This document shows, piece after piece, positions 37,950 to 47,283 of a DNA stretch of 47,881 nt. The stretch's first letter is position 1, and each line of letters begins with the position of its first letter. The stretch is from positions 1-47,881 of the IMG/VR virus record IMGVR_UViG_3300035670_000343; one strand, 5' to 3'. The notes beneath the pieces are model-generated. The model ran no database searches. It was given only the letters and a program-made list of their open reading frames with translations, and was not told where the DNA came from. Position numbers and translations under genes: made by a program. The stretch comes from a virus.

Positions 37950-40900
37950 TGAGTAAGTATATAGATGGTTGGGAAGAGCCTGTTAAAGAGGTTAAAAATG
38001 CGAAGGTTACTGGTGAGGATTATATAAGTGGTTGGGGTGAAGAATCTGAAGCTAGCGTACCTGTGGCTCCTATTACTCCTCCACCAATACAAACCCGACC
38101 TCAATCTATACTTACTAGAAGGTTTGGAGATCCTTACGAAGGGGCTAGAAGTGAAATGGATTTCTTGCTTGGCCGACAAGAAATTACTCGTATGAGGGAG
38201 GCAGCTAAGATTGAAGAACCGGAGGCTCTACCTAAAGTTTATGCAGGACCTTTGCCTTTGGAAGGTAGAAGGTTAGATACCAGTAATGATATTATTGTAC
38301 CTATGAAAGAAAGATTAACTCCGGCAGAGGTTATTGAAGGTGCTCAGAAAGAAACGGTACATATATTTAATGCTCTAGGTAATGCCATGGGTGAATGGGC
38401 TAAGACTATTAGGAATATACCTACTATGTTAGGTGGTTCACCTACTAACTTACCCTTAATTGCAGAATCTTTTGAGGCCCTTAAGCCTATAATAAAAGAA
38501 AAGGCTCAAAAGATGTTGGATAATATGCCAGCAGATCCGGAGTTTGTACAATTATTTGGACCTGATGGGAGAGGTATATTACAAATATTTAGGGATCCTC
38601 TTACAGTACCTTACTTCTTTGCTAAATCTATTCCTTATATGGCAGCCCTAACTACAGGAGCAGTAATAAGTCTAGGTAATCCAGCTGGACCTATTCTAGT
38701 TGGTATGAATATTTATGGTGGACAGGCGGTAGAGGATTATGAAACAGAGATGATGTTAAAGGGAGGTGAGGTAGATCCTCGTATTGCCTCAGCTTTATTT
38801 TTTACCGTAGGACCTATAAATGCTGCGTTGGATTTTGCTGGTATTAGTAACTTAATTAATAATACACCTGGAGCTAGAGGGCTTCTTAATAAGGTTGTTT
38901 ATCAGGGTTTAAGAGAAGGTGTTACAGAAGCTTTACAGGCTACTACGGAGGAGTTATCAAAGAAAATAGGATACAATGACCCTATAGAATTATGGAAAAT
39001 TATTGAAAGCGGTTTGGTAGGTTTTATGGTTGGTGCTCCTTTAGGTCCACTTGCTCCTACAGAAAGAGAACCTGGTGAGGTTAAGCATGAAAGGATAGTT
39101 GGTAATATAGCCAATACTGTTACGGTAGCAGATGAAGTTATGGGGACTAGAAGTGTTCCTGAGGCTACTAGGGAGATACAAGAAAAAGCTAAACAGAATA
39201 TGGCAGATGCTAGCTTTGATACAGAGCGTATCAAAGTTGAAGAGAAGGAAGGAGAGGAGCAGGTAATACAGGATATACTGAAACTAGCCCAAGTAGATTC
39301 TACTGAACTGGATATGGCTAGAGAGGTACGACCTGAAGAGGGTGAGCAGACTGGTAGGTCTATGTTTAGGCAGGAGAAAACTACTACTGATGCTAGAGCT
39401 ATGGAATATGTAAATAACCCTAAAATTTACCAAAGTAATCCAGAGGCTTATGCAGCATGGTTGTTAAATGGAGTTAACCAATATTTAGATGGTAGTATTG
39501 ATGAAGATTTGGTAGAAACTTATAGGGAGAGGTTAAATGATCTGGCTACACAGGTAGATAGCTCTACCATTAAGTCTCACTTTATAGGCAAAAATGGCTT
39601 ACAAAACTTTGAGGAATTTAAAGCCCTAGTTAGAGATATGAGTGTATGGGCGGAGTTAGCCACTAGAGAAAATGAACCTGTTATAATAGGTGACCCGGTT
39701 GAAGTTATACAAAGTGAATGGGAAGCAGTAAAAGAGTTTGGTAAAAAATCCTTACTTCCTAAAGAAGCCTTTACTGCATTGAAGGCTAATAGGGAAGTGA
39801 TTGAAAAAGCCTATGAGAGATCTACTGGGAAAGAGATGGATAGGGTAGAGAGTAGTAGGCAGGCAGTAGAGAAGTTGGCTAAGGAAGATAAGGGGTTTAT
39901 GCTTTATTCAGGTATCCCTCTTCAACAAGCCTATGAAGGGTTTTCTAATATGTGGAAAACCTTTAAAGCAGGTAAGTTCCAAAAGAATGAATGGGATAAG
40001 GGTTTTAGACCTGCACGAAGAATGGTATGGGATCATTTTGGAGATATGCGGGAAGAGTTAGAGAAATTTGGTTTAGCAGGACAGAGGGTTATAAATGAAT
40101 TCCTCCTCTCTGCTGGTGCTTCAGCTAAGGCAGAGAATGAGATAGCCCATGCGGATAGGGTTATAAATAGAGGGCTTAATAAGGAAAATAAAGAATTACT
40201 TGAAACGGTAATTTTTGCCAGGCGTTTACAACAAATACAAAAAACACATCCTAAGTTTAAGGGATATAAAGATAAAAAGACTGGGTTAAATATTGGAGGT
40301 AATGAAGCAACTTTTTACCTTGAACAGGTTAAGAATAATATAGGTGATGATGCGTTTAAAAACCTAAATAAGCGTGCTAATATTTATTTTGGCTATCATA
40401 AAAGATATATTAGAAGGTTGCATAAAGAAAGTATGATAAGTGATGAAACTTATGATAACCTTAGACACCTGGATTATCAACGTAGGCAACTTATAGAAAT
40501 TATAGACCCTGAAGGGATATTTAGACCTGGTGGTGTATTAGCCGCTAAAAAGACTGGGGTAGAATGGCTTAGAACTAAAGGTATTGAAGAAGATGTACTT
40601 GAAACTGATGCTATGTTTTTGCTCCAACAATTTGCGGTGACTACTGAAACCTCTATAGCTAAAAATAATGCGGCTAAGGCATTAGTCCTTTTAGCAGAGC
40701 AAGTTGGTGCAACAGGGTTAATTAAGAAAAGACCTAAGGGTAAATCTGGTAAATTAGAATCTATTCCTGGCTGGACTCCATTTAGTGTATGGATAGATAG
40801 AAAGAAATCCCATTATATGATGCCCGAAGTTATTGCACGACAGTGGAATAGATCATATGGGCAAATGCCTTATATCGTATCTAAGTGGGCTAGGATACTT

Positions 40901-42646
40901 TCAGGTAGTAATATACTTAAACCTATGGCTACAGGTATAAATCTAAAATTTGCCTTCTCTCAGATACCTATGGATTTCATGCATATGTGGTGGAGTAGTC
41001 AGATACCGGTTGGAGAGGTAGAAAAAGTTAGGGCAGATGGAAGTAAATACAAAGAACTTCAATGGAAGAGTACGTATAATCCTTTTACAGCTCCTTGGTA
41101 TTTTGGTACGGATTTTAAAAAGTTTTATGGAGATGCTTGGCATAAAAGAGGGAAGTTTGAGGATGCTGCTAAAGATGGAATGCTTATGCATTTCCTAGCC
41201 CAGTCAACTAGGAGTAGTGTGGATTATGCTACAGGTAAGAGAGATAAAATAGTCCCTATATTGGAGTTATTTAGCCATATAGCTACCACAAATGAAATTG
41301 CAGGTAGGTTGGCTTTAAGGGAACAAGCTGGTAGGCAAATAGCTAAGAGGGAAGGTATTAGTTTAGAAGAAGTGTGGAAAAAATCTGAGCTTTCTCGTGA
41401 GGCTAGTGCAGTAGCTAGGGATTATTTGGATTATGCACAAGGAGGAAGTATAGCTAAGAATGTGGATGTGTTTACTCCATATTTAAATGCTTCTATCCAG
41501 GCTACTAGAGGGATATTTAGACCTATGCAGAGAAATAAATGGGAGCAGGCGCTTAAGGTTGGAATGCTTGCCCTGCCGGTAGGTTTATCCTATGCTGCTA
41601 TGAGGGCATTTGGGCCAGAGACATGGAAGAATATGAGTGATAGGCAGAAACAAGATTACTTGAATATACCTTTGGCAGACCTATATATTGAGGATCCTGA
41701 TACTGGTAAAAAGAGGTATTTATTTTTACAGCTTAAATTGGATAAAGGCCAGCGAGTATTTACTAATATGTGGAGGTATGCATTTACCAGAATGTTTGGT
41801 ACTCCTGGAGAGAAAGAGGATGCTAAATTTAATGCGGCTAATGTTATTGGAAATATAACTGATAGTTTAAGCCCGGCGGATATATCCTCATTACCTCCTA
41901 CTATAAATGCCTGGCTAGCTTATGGAGGTAACTATGATACTTGGACTCAGGATCAGATATGGAAAGGTGGGGATGTTGAAGGAAGGTATAAATATGATCC
42001 TTTAGAAACTCCTCAGTATGCACAGGATATAGGTACAGTTTTAAATAAAAGTCCTGAGCAAATTGACCGGGCTATGGAGAAAATATTTACTAGCGGGAAT
42101 GAGGTAACAGGGTTTCTTGGTTATTGTTATGAGATACTTAGGAATGTAGATCCTGCATTAAGGATGGATATAGCTGCTGAATTGGCATATAGGTTTCCAT
42201 TTATAGCTATTACTGGTACTACTCAGGAGGATAAGAAACTTAGTGAGGAAGTAGCTAGGGATGCTAGGACACAGAGGCTTATTGCTAACCATATGTTAAA
42301 GGTCTTAGTCACAGAGTTTAAACATCCTGATAGTAAAACTACCTATGCGGATGTGTTAAAATTTGCACTGGAGGCAGATACTCCGCAAGAACAACAACGT
42401 AGGGTAGATGCAGCAGAGAAGATGGTAGAGATGTATGGAATTAGTAATTATGAATTTTGGGCTGGTAAGATGTTAATGCAACCTACACCTGAAGCCCGAG
42501 CACAGTTGTTTTATAGGAAATATCAACGTGAAGATGAAGGAGGGAGAGCTGCTCTTATGGAACAGCTCAATGATCCTAGGGTTAGTAAAATAGCTACGGA
42601 AAGGTTTCAAGTAGAATTGGAGAGATTGTTTGGGGAAGGAGGTTAA
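37949..42646 (+). CDS. Giant internal virion / ejection protein (LPD38-like C-terminus)
   Basis: 1565 residues, largest gene in the window. The N-terminus repeats KYIDGWEEP and DYISGWGEE. Hydrophobic segments near 230-265 (IPYMAALTTGAVISLGNPAG) and 350-365 could cross a membrane. The region around 1165-1260 (VDVFTPYLNASIQATRGIFR; WKNMSDRQKQDYLNIPLADL) resembles the large-polyvalent-protein domain LPD38 of phage giant proteins. It is probably ejected and forms part of the DNA conduit. Palindrome site 12 lies in frame at residues 422-430, the only copy not near a gene start. Confidence 0.7.
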   Translation: MSKYIDGWEEPVKEVKNAKVTGEDYISGWGEESEASVPVAPITPPPIQTRPQSILTRRFGDPYEGARSEMDFLLGRQEITRMREAAKIEEPEALPKVYAGPLPLEGRRLDTSNDIIVPMKERLTPAEVIEGAQKETVHIFNALGNAMGEWAKTIRNIPTMLGGSPTNLPLIAESFEALKPIIKEKAQKMLDNMPADPEFVQLFGPDGRGILQIFRDPLTVPYFFAKSIPYMAALTTGAVISLGNPAGPILVGMNIYGGQAVEDYETEMMLKGGEVDPRIASALFFTVGPINAALDFAGISNLINNTPGARGLLNKVVYQGLREGVTEALQATTEELSKKIGYNDPIELWKIIESGLVGFMVGAPLGPLAPTEREPGEVKHERIVGNIANTVTVADEVMGTRSVPEATREIQEKAKQNMADASFDTERIKVEEKEGEEQVIQDILKLAQVDSTELDMAREVRPEEGEQTGRSMFRQEKTTTDARAMEYVNNPKIYQSNPEAYAAWLLNGVNQYLDGSIDEDLVETYRERLNDLATQVDSSTIKSHFIGKNGLQNFEEFKALVRDMSVWAELATRENEPVIIGDPVEVIQSEWEAVKEFGKKSLLPKEAFTALKANREVIEKAYERSTGKEMDRVESSRQAVEKLAKEDKGFMLYSGIPLQQAYEGFSNMWKTFKAGKFQKNEWDKGFRPARRMVWDHFGDMREELEKFGLAGQRVINEFLLSAGASAKAENEIAHADRVINRGLNKENKELLETVIFARRLQQIQKTHPKFKGYKDKKTGLNIGGNEATFYLEQVKNNIGDDAFKNLNKRANIYFGYHKRYIRRLHKESMISDETYDNLRHLDYQRRQLIEIIDPEGIFRPGGVLAAKKTGVEWLRTKGIEEDVLETDAMFLLQQFAVTTETSIAKNNAAKALVLLAEQVGATGLIKKRPKGKSGKLESIPGWTPFSVWIDRKKSHYMMPEVIARQWNRSYGQMPYIVSKWARILSGSNILKPMATGINLKFAFSQIPMDFMHMWWSSQIPVGEVEKVRADGSKYKELQWKSTYNPFTAPWYFGTDFKKFYGDAWHKRGKFEDAAKDGMLMHFLAQSTRSSVDYATGKRDKIVPILELFSHIATTNEIAGRLALREQAGRQIAKREGISLEEVWKKSELSREASAVARDYLDYAQGGSIAKNVDVFTPYLNASIQATRGIFRPMQRNKWEQALKVGMLALPVGLSYAAMRAFGPETWKNMSDRQKQDYLNIPLADLYIEDPDTGKKRYLFLQLKLDKGQRVFTNMWRYAFTRMFGTPGEKEDAKFNAANVIGNITDSLSPADISSLPPTINAWLAYGGNYDTWTQDQIWKGGDVEGRYKYDPLETPQYAQDIGTVLNKSPEQIDRAMEKIFTSGNEVTGFLGYCYEILRNVDPALRMDIAAELAYRFPFIAITGTTQEDKKLSEEVARDARTQRLIANHMLKVLVTEFKHPDSKTTYADVLKFALEADTPQEQQRRVDAAEKMVEMYGISNYEFWAGKMLMQPTPEARAQLFYRKYQREDEGGRAALMEQLNDPRVSKIATERFQVELERLFGEGG
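39212..39238. promoter_or_regulatory. 27-base dispersed palindrome, site 12 (intragenic)
   Basis: AGCTTTGATACA, GAG, CGTATCAAAGTT, encoding SFDTERIKV in the 1565-residue protein. No start codon with a ribosome site follows closely. It may mark an old gene boundary later fused, or act as a roadblock or partition-type site. Confidence 0.8.
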
Positions 42647-43836
42647 GTTTCTTTCCAGGTAATTTGCCTACCATTAATTATCTTAATCTTACCCATTGAT
42701 TCTAAGGTCCTTAGGACACGCATTTCTAAGGACCATATATCAATATCATTAACAAATACATTCATTAGTTCATCTATGGAGGTGGTTTTTTTGGTTGCTA
42801 TAAAGGCTGCTACTTGGCTAGTTATAGCAGCTAGGTCACTTTTACCTACCCCACTAAATACTCTTGGCATATTATGTTCAGTGCTATGGAGAATTTCTCT
42901 TGCCCGTATAAAATCCTGCTCTCTAAGTACTAAATCATCTCTAGCTGAGGCGGATACTACCATAGATAATTTCATTATATGGTTTGGTCGCCTAGAAATA
43001 TACCCATCAAATCTTTGATCATGGAAGTTAGGTGGTTGTCTCTCTTGTTCTTGCCTCCAACCTGACCAGAGTTCTATAAATTCTTTGGTAAATTTAAAGT
43101 TACCTCGGAGAAGGTAGATTTTTTCTAAGTCATTCTTTAAGGCTGTATAAAGTTTTTTCTCTTTTTCTCCTATAAAGGGGAATTCTATAAACTTACCTTT
43201 TTTCTCTTCATAGACTAAGATGGTACGGGAGGTTAAACCTCCACCTATAGCATCAAGTGGAAGGGAGGATTGGATTAATGCAGGGGTTGTGGCACCTATA
43301 ATGTTTAACCATACCCCGATAATTTTTTCCTTAGCCCGGCTCACAGTTTCATAAGTCCATTCATCTTCACAATCATACCAGTCACATAGATGGGACATAA
43401 GTTGGTGGTTTTGATAACCTAAAAATACCGTAAACTCTTTGCTAAAGATGGTTAGTGAGGCATGAAAACAGGAGGTGCCTGTTAGTGGATCATGATGGGA
43501 ATAGTTTATATCTTTCATTTTACGGATAAGTTGTTGAAGGGTAGTAGCTTGGGAGGAAATTTCTATATTACCTACTTCGCTTAACAGTTTAAATCCTGGA
43601 CCCATGGCTGTACCTTTCCGTACACCACTAGGGCCAACAAGGAGGATGTAAAGGTTTGGATAAAACACCAATGCACCGGCTTCTTTGGGGCCTAAAGAAG
43701 TATAACATTTACGTTGTAAGGCTGCGGCTATAACAGAGATACCTGTCCATAAACGGAAGTTAAAAGGAGGTTCGCTCTCCTCAGTCATCTCCATAAAGCC
43801 GCTTAACCAGTCGGGTAAGGTGCGGGAGGAGGGCAT
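42643..43836 (-). CDS. DUF3987-like primase/helicase ATPase
   Basis: 397 residues. Walker A is GPSGVRKGT at 68-76, preceded by the typical LWTGISVIAAALQRKCYTSL, and SKEFTVFLGYQN supplies the Walker B-type segment. GLTSRTILVYEEKKGKFIEF is the family's characteristic downstream block. DUF3987 proteins are replicative helicases or primase-helicases in phages. Next to the DNA polymerase it is the likely replisome helicase. Its stop shares TTAA with the convergent structural operon. Confidence 0.78.
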   Translation of the reverse strand: MPSSRTLPDWLSGFMEMTEESEPPFNFRLWTGISVIAAALQRKCYTSLGPKEAGALVFYPNLYILLVGPSGVRKGTAMGPGFKLLSEVGNIEISSQATTLQQLIRKMKDINYSHHDPLTGTSCFHASLTIFSKEFTVFLGYQNHQLMSHLCDWYDCEDEWTYETVSRAKEKIIGVWLNIIGATTPALIQSSLPLDAIGGGLTSRTILVYEEKKGKFIEFPFIGEKEKKLYTALKNDLEKIYLLRGNFKFTKEFIELWSGWRQEQERQPPNFHDQRFDGYISRRPNHIMKLSMVVSASARDDLVLREQDFIRAREILHSTEHNMPRVFSGVGKSDLAAITSQVAAFIATKKTTSIDELMNVFVNDIDIWSLEMRVLRTLESMGKIKIINGRQITWKET

Positions 43837-44022
43837 TTATTTCTCCGTATGTCGGTTAGAAATTATCGCATCTACTATATCTTTAGTTAGCTTAGCCCTT
43901 TCCGAATTATCTGTAAACCCCAATTCAAATAATTCTACATCTACACAATAATTAAGTAAATGGATCTCTTTTTGCGTTTCCCAAATAGTATTTCCTAATA
44001 TACCTAGATGATATAGTTGCAT
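43837..44022 (-). CDS. Hypothetical protein, 61 aa
   Basis: Acidic and helical, no recognised motif. It ends in HTEK, and the closing codons carry ACGGAGAAATAA, which acts as the ribosome site of the next gene; the upstream gene ends PTEK with the same bases, suggesting a duplicated junction. Confidence 0.55.
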   Translation of the reverse strand: MQLYHLGILGNTIWETQKEIHLLNYCVDVELFELGFTDNSERAKLTKDIVDAIISNRHTEK

Positions 44023-44024
44023 TT

Positions 44025-44363
44025 TTATTTCTCCGTAGGATTAATAGTTTCTAAGTAGGACCATTTCATAAGTTCCATTAAATTAGTTGTTAATAAATGT
44101 TTACCTGTATGACTTATAAAATCTGCTATTAAGATATCTAGGCTTTTATGTAATTGGATATGACAGTCTTTATGGTATTCGGATACTAGTTCTAGGAAGT
44201 TAGAAACCTTAGCTTCCTTAGCGCAAGCATTGCAGGATACAGTTTCGGTTAAGTCAGTTGGTTGAATTGCCCCACATCTAGGACATTCCCATTGATAAGG
44301 TCTATCTAAAAGTGGAGTTAAGATTACAGTTTCAGGTTCTCTGGACTGGATAAATTTGGACAT
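44025..44363 (-). CDS. Zinc-ribbon protein, 112 aa
   Basis: WECPRCGAIQPTDLTETVSCNACAKEA (residues about 28-54) is a clear two-CxxC zinc ribbon. The rest is helical. It lies between the polymerase and helicase genes, so a replication or transcription accessory is plausible. Palindrome site 13 sits 18 bases before its ATG at 44363. Confidence 0.65.
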   Translation of the reverse strand: MSKFIQSREPETVILTPLLDRPYQWECPRCGAIQPTDLTETVSCNACAKEAKVSNFLELVSEYHKDCHIQLHKSLDILIADFISHTGKHLLTTNLMELMKWSYLETINPTEK

Positions 44364-46871
44364 TTATTTAACCTCCTCTTTAGCTTTGATACAGAGTGTA
44401 TCATAGTTAGACTGTAGGAGTCGGGCCATTTTCTCTACACTTTTAGGACAATTTTTATGCTTAATCTCTATTGCTGAAAGTTTACAGAAACTTAAACCCA
44501 TAGAAATATCTACCGGTATAACAAACTCCCTTTCATTCCAAACTAATGGGGTTTCTAATGAAGCCTTTATATCTAACAATATTTCTGCCATACGCTGCCA
44601 GCCAATGTTAATAGGTATTTGAAACCCTATATCATCATGAACTTGACGAAGCAATTCAACTGGCCCGAATCTATCTTGGTTATAGTAAATGTAATTGAGA
44701 CCTTGTGAATTGATTTTCCGTCCAACGGTGGATTGCGGAAGATGTGCATAGGCAGCTTTAAATAAATCTCCTCGCTCTCCTGAAGGCCATTCATCCATGA
44801 AGAGTCTGGATTCTCCAAAAGGATTGATGATGGTCCTATTTTTTCTGAGCATGGCTTTAATAGTCGCTTGGTACCCGTTTTTGATACCAGGAATACCGGC
44901 ATGAATACTTTCAAGGATTCTTTTAGCATCGCGTTCCAGGATTTCATTATGGAGTGCAAACTCTCTATACCCAATATCATAGTCGATAGCATGATTTCCT
45001 TTTTTTCCGATATCTCTTTCGGAGTATTTTCCTCCTCCAATAGTTGTACTTCCTTTTTCATCACTTATGGCCTCCCATGGTTTGTTAAAAATAATACCTG
45101 CTGTTTTACGATGTACATCTATGCCGGTTTCAAAGGCTTCAATAAGTTCAATAATCATACCTACGTATGCAACAATACGGTTTTCAGCTTGTGAAAGGTC
45201 CATTGAAAAGGCAATATAACCTTCATCTGCCAGCATATATTTTAGAAGTGCAGGGGGCCAATTCTGTTGGTTTCCTCCAGTTCCAAAGATATTTTCACCA
45301 CTAGAGAGTCGCCCGGTTCTGGCACCAACCGGATTGTATGACGATCTATAGCGCCCATCAGGATCAATCTTATCCAGCGATAGATATGTACCAAGGTGTT
45401 TAGTGGTAAGGGTTCTAAGCTCTGTGATGAGGCTAGCTTCCTTAAAACCTTTTCTGGCGAGTCTTGCCATTGCTTTCTCGTCGCAGGTTTCAACATACTT
45501 TGAACCGGTCCATTTTTTGTAAGGTTGTTGTTTCTTTTCTCCATAGAAGTACTCCTTCATTTGTTTAGGTGAGTTATAGTTTATAGCATAACCTACAATC
45601 TCTTTTAATTCAGCTTCGAGCTGGTTAACCCTACTACGTACTTCTTCTCTACCATCTATCATGCCTTGCACATTAACCTTTATTCCACGTTCCTGCATAT
45701 AAATGATAACTTTAAGTAACCTACAACGTTCATTATAGGCGTCAATATTACCTTGAGATTCTAATTCTAAGATTTGTTTAGGATGCGATAAACGTGTAGA
45801 GATACCATCTGTGGCATTATATGTCCACCAGTTTTCTCTATTACCCCCAATAGTTAACCATTTTTTACCCTCGCCTTTGTAATAAGGTATACGTGTATGA
45901 GTGGTAGTGATGAAATCCAGGCCAGCTGGGTAATCAGGTAAGCATATTTTTTGGGCTACCATTGTATCGTGGATTTTACCTCTAGGCTTAATCCCATACT
46001 TACGTAGAAGGAACCATAAGTCGAATGAAAAATTTTGACCTCGCTTAGCTATGGAAGGATTTTCAATCAGCTTGGCTATGGTTAATAATATCTCAGCCTC
46101 TTGATCAGGGCTAAAATAATCACCACTATCAGTAAATGGTATACACATAGATATAATAGGGTTAGTACCTATAGCAAGTGCTATACAATCAAGTTCTTCA
46201 TTAACTACCTCAATATCTATATCAATTATAGAATGAGCCTGGCATTCTTGTAAAAAATTAATAACTTCCGTAAATGTAGGCCGTATAAGAGCAGAGGTAT
46301 TTTCAGGAATTATTTCAGTAAAGTTGGATTCATTTTTAGCCCTCTGCAGGTCAAATTTTATCAGGTGTTGTCTAAAAATATCCTTTTTACCATACTCTGT
46401 TTTCGGAAGTACCGAGGAGGGATGAAAGGTAGGGATGGTTTTTAACCCAGGTACTAAGGTAGATTCTATTATAGAACTTCTCCATTTAGATATACCTGTA
46501 CGTTGAGTTAATGCATAAAGAGGTACATTACCTAAAGGTATTACTACATTAGGTTTAATATACTCTAATTCTTCTTTTAGGTATTCTAATGAAAAGTCCC
46601 AATGTGGGGAGGTAAATGTTACCTCACCTTTAGTATTGAGTTTGATAAAATGACCTAAGGGTTTGGTACCATCTTTTATTACATTAGTAACATAAATATC
46701 TGAGCGGTTTATAGAGGTATCATATAAGCATTCATCTAAAATATCCCCCGCAGCACCTACAAAGGGTTCTCCTCTATACATTTCATTTACTGCTGGTTGT
46801 TCACCTACAAGAGCAATATTAGCTCCTCGTGAACCCTTTCCTGGAACCATATGTGTGAGCAAGGTAGTCAT
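44364..46871 (-). CDS. UDG-like / family A DNA polymerase fusion
   Basis: 835 residues. Residues 1-180 form a uracil-DNA-glycosylase-superfamily domain: GEQPAVNEMYRGEPFVG (23-39), NVIKDG and HPSS (150-153). No iron-sulfur cysteines are visible. A 3'-5' exonuclease follows with D219-x-E221, N280/D284 and Y351-D355. The polymerase part has motif A DLSQAENR (558-565), motif B around GKKGNHAIDYDIGY (622-635, Asp in place of the usual Gly after Tyr) and motif C HDD (745-747). It replicates the phage genome. Its C-terminus SNYDTLCIKA is the translation of palindrome site 13. Confidence 0.92.
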   Translation of the reverse strand: MTTLLTHMVPGKGSRGANIALVGEQPAVNEMYRGEPFVGAAGDILDECLYDTSINRSDIYVTNVIKDGTKPLGHFIKLNTKGEVTFTSPHWDFSLEYLKEELEYIKPNVVIPLGNVPLYALTQRTGISKWRSSIIESTLVPGLKTIPTFHPSSVLPKTEYGKKDIFRQHLIKFDLQRAKNESNFTEIIPENTSALIRPTFTEVINFLQECQAHSIIDIDIEVVNEELDCIALAIGTNPIISMCIPFTDSGDYFSPDQEAEILLTIAKLIENPSIAKRGQNFSFDLWFLLRKYGIKPRGKIHDTMVAQKICLPDYPAGLDFITTTHTRIPYYKGEGKKWLTIGGNRENWWTYNATDGISTRLSHPKQILELESQGNIDAYNERCRLLKVIIYMQERGIKVNVQGMIDGREEVRSRVNQLEAELKEIVGYAINYNSPKQMKEYFYGEKKQQPYKKWTGSKYVETCDEKAMARLARKGFKEASLITELRTLTTKHLGTYLSLDKIDPDGRYRSSYNPVGARTGRLSSGENIFGTGGNQQNWPPALLKYMLADEGYIAFSMDLSQAENRIVAYVGMIIELIEAFETGIDVHRKTAGIIFNKPWEAISDEKGSTTIGGGKYSERDIGKKGNHAIDYDIGYREFALHNEILERDAKRILESIHAGIPGIKNGYQATIKAMLRKNRTIINPFGESRLFMDEWPSGERGDLFKAAYAHLPQSTVGRKINSQGLNYIYYNQDRFGPVELLRQVHDDIGFQIPINIGWQRMAEILLDIKASLETPLVWNEREFVIPVDISMGLSFCKLSAIEIKHKNCPKSVEKMARLLQSNYDTLCIKAKEEVK
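44382..44408. promoter_or_regulatory. 27-base dispersed palindrome, site 13
   Basis: AGCTTTGATACA, GAG, TGTATCATAGTT. It lies in the last codons of the polymerase and 18 bases before the ATG of the zinc-ribbon gene at 44363. Confidence 0.85.
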
Positions 46872-47283
46872 CTATTTCCTCCTGTGTTAATGCCTGGTTT
46901 ACCGGTATGGTATTAAATGCTGCTTGGCGTTTAGATTCACCTGAGGGATAGATTACACGTCCATAGATTTTTTCTACTTCCTGTAATATAGCCCCATAAA
47001 TACGTTTTTTTACCGCGGAGATTCCGCTGCAGTGGATGGCCCAGGTATGGTAACGGATACCTTCTAAGTAACCTATATAGCCAGCATTATATAGGTCATT
47101 AAATTGGAAGAACTTGAACCTTTTAGATACTTGACGGGCTTTGGAAATTAGGAAGCCATGTACACTGGAACGTTCTTCTATGGTCCAGTTGGAGTAGGTT
47201 ATTGGGCCTGGCCCGTAAGGTATCTTAGCGTAATTTTTTGGCGAGGAAAGTTTGGTACGCCAGCTTAGTAAGTTATTATTCAT
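46819..47283 (-). CDS. Sigma-region-2-like protein, 154 aa
   Basis: Residues 40-115 resemble sigma-70 region 2: FLISKARQVSKRFKFF, then DLYNAGYIGYLEGIRYH (63-79, like the core-binding DL-x4-IGL-x-A helix), then ISAVKKRIYGAILQEVEKIY. No region 4 is visible, so it may be a degenerate sigma, an anti-sigma decoy or a sigma-fold DNA-binding protein. It overlaps the polymerase start by 53 bases. It is a candidate regulator of the dispersed palindromes. Confidence 0.6.
   Translation of the reverse strand: MNNNLLSWRTKLSSPKNYAKIPYGPGPITYSNWTIEERSSVHGFLISKARQVSKRFKFFQFNDLYNAGYIGYLEGIRYHTWAIHCSGISAVKKRIYGAILQEVEKIYGRVIYPSGESKRQAAFNTIPVNQALTQEEIDDYLAHTYGSRKGFTRS

Noticed and set aside
41930-41940. Possible extra palindrome copy AACTATGATAC
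   Set aside because: Only the left arm is present, in the middle of the giant gene, with no right arm; chance is sufficient.
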